In this document: positions 63,522-64,000 of the stretch, in pieces
Numbering within the stretch: position 1 is the first letter of the stretch
How the letters are laid out: each line of letters begins with the position of its first letter
From: Liolophura sinensis
Lineage: Eukaryota > Mollusca > Polyplacophora > Chitonida > Chitonidae
NCBI RefSeq assembly: GCF_032854445.1
Contig: NC_088305.1
Span: 24,335,400 to 24,399,399, forward strand
Reading direction: 5' to 3'
Length of the DNA stretch: 64,000 nt
The notes under the pieces: model-generated
Databases searched by the model: none
What the model saw: only the letters and a program-made list of their open reading frames with translations
Told to the model about the DNA's origin: nothing
Program-made: the position numbers and the translations under genes

Positions 63522-63625
63522 CTGAAGCCTCTCGGGAAGGCTTATTTCTTCTCGATTTTAGCCAAAATGTCGATGTAAAATGCACAAGTGCTCGCCACTA
63601 CTGCCTCAAACATTCGCCATTGCAA
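63522..63625 (-). other. HDAC4: Candidate non-coding first exon (5' UTR)
   Basis: On the minus strand the stretch ends with GAGGCTTCAG followed by GTACGTAATT, a near-ideal splice donor. The only ATG seen early in it (ATGGCGAATGTTTGA) makes a 4-codon ORF, so it is unlikely to be coding. It lies just downstream of an E-box, CCAAT and MEF2 site in a CpG-richer stretch. The 5' boundary is a guess since no initiator can be fixed by eye. Its link to the HDAC exon at 33.9 kb is by strand and position only. Confidence 0.45.
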
Positions 63626-63629
63626 AAAA

Positions 63630-63700
63630 GGTCACGTGCTTGGTTTTAGCCAATCGTTGCTAATCGCCGTCTGTCTAAAAATAGCCCATCTGTCAAGGGA
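63630..63700 (-). promoter_or_regulatory. Candidate HDAC promoter: E-box, inverted CCAAT, MEF2 site
   Basis: GTCACGTG at 63631-63638 is a bHLH-Zip (USF/MITF-type) E-box. CCAAT at 63650-63654 is preceded by TTAG. CTAAAAATAG at 63675-63684 is a perfect MEF2 consensus. The surrounding 63400-63720 is clearly richer in CpG than the rest of the window. In vertebrates MEF2 activates HDAC9, giving a negative feedback loop; the same is inferred, not shown, here. Confidence 0.4.
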
Positions 63701-64000
63701 AAAAATCGATGGGTACGAATAAGCAATGTGCATGACATAGAAACGGGGTTAGTGCCGAAGTTACCATCACATAGCGCCAATAACGCTGTCTGCAGCCTCT
63801 AAAACAAGGCCCATATGAAATTTATGGATGGCATAATATATTATATTAAATGTACATATACAATAACTGATGACTATTTCTGTTTTATACGGTTACCCAG
63901 TGAATATTCTGTTAAACAACTCAACTTAATAGGCCTACATGAATAGACACAAGAAATAGGTTCAAGCCTATATATAAGCCTACGTAGACCTTTATAGGTC

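Overview
The window looks like non-bacterial, metazoan DNA, most likely from a lophotrochozoan and probably a bivalve mollusc. It is AT-rich and intron-dominated. It is full of short ACATGTAC-type motifs, tRNA-derived SINEs with a (TAAA)n tail and short inverted-repeat (MITE-like) elements, and contains one assembly gap (52663-52862). The taxon is inferred from the style of the repeats, not from a database match.

One protein-coding gene can be supported: the 5' portion of a class IIa histone deacetylase (HDAC4/5/7/9 type) on the minus strand. The exon at 388-177 encodes the family's glutamine-rich N-terminal helix, ending in the EHIK stretch seen in vertebrate members. About 33 kb upstream, an exon ending at 33451 with a clean GTAAGA donor has exactly the phase (1) that the 388-177 exon needs, and the junction makes an Asp codon. 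A candidate non-coding first exon with a CAG/GTACGT donor ends at 63522. It sits in a CpG-richer stretch carrying an E-box, an inverted CCAAT box and a perfect MEF2 consensus. On this model the window holds the promoter, two introns of about 30 and 33 kb and the first coding exons; the rest of the gene, including the deacetylase domain, lies beyond coordinate 1.

The introns hold most of what can be described. (i) A tRNA-derived SINE family with about 18-20 copies. (ii) A second SINE family, one copy of which carries a 142-bp internal tandem expansion (5880-6545). (iii) A roughly 220-bp TIR element (about 14 copies) with TACYGTAATTC ends. (iv) A second TIR element at 37727-37947. (v) More than a dozen minisatellites, several with higher-order structure (275 bp at 32.1-33.2 kb, 97 bp at 36.3-36.95 kb, 84 bp at 53.4-53.6 kb). 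(vi) A perfect 60-bp palindrome at 54340-54399. A CpG-rich stretch at about 41.5-42.2 kb has CRE, CCAAT and TATA/MEF2-like motifs and could be an internal promoter or enhancer.

Most long open frames in the window are minisatellites whose unit length is a multiple of three, or chance frames, and are not called as genes. One unrecognised open segment at 9408-9168 on the minus strand is flagged as a possible exon or gene remnant. I see no bacterial-type operon, CRISPR array, rRNA or intact tRNA gene.
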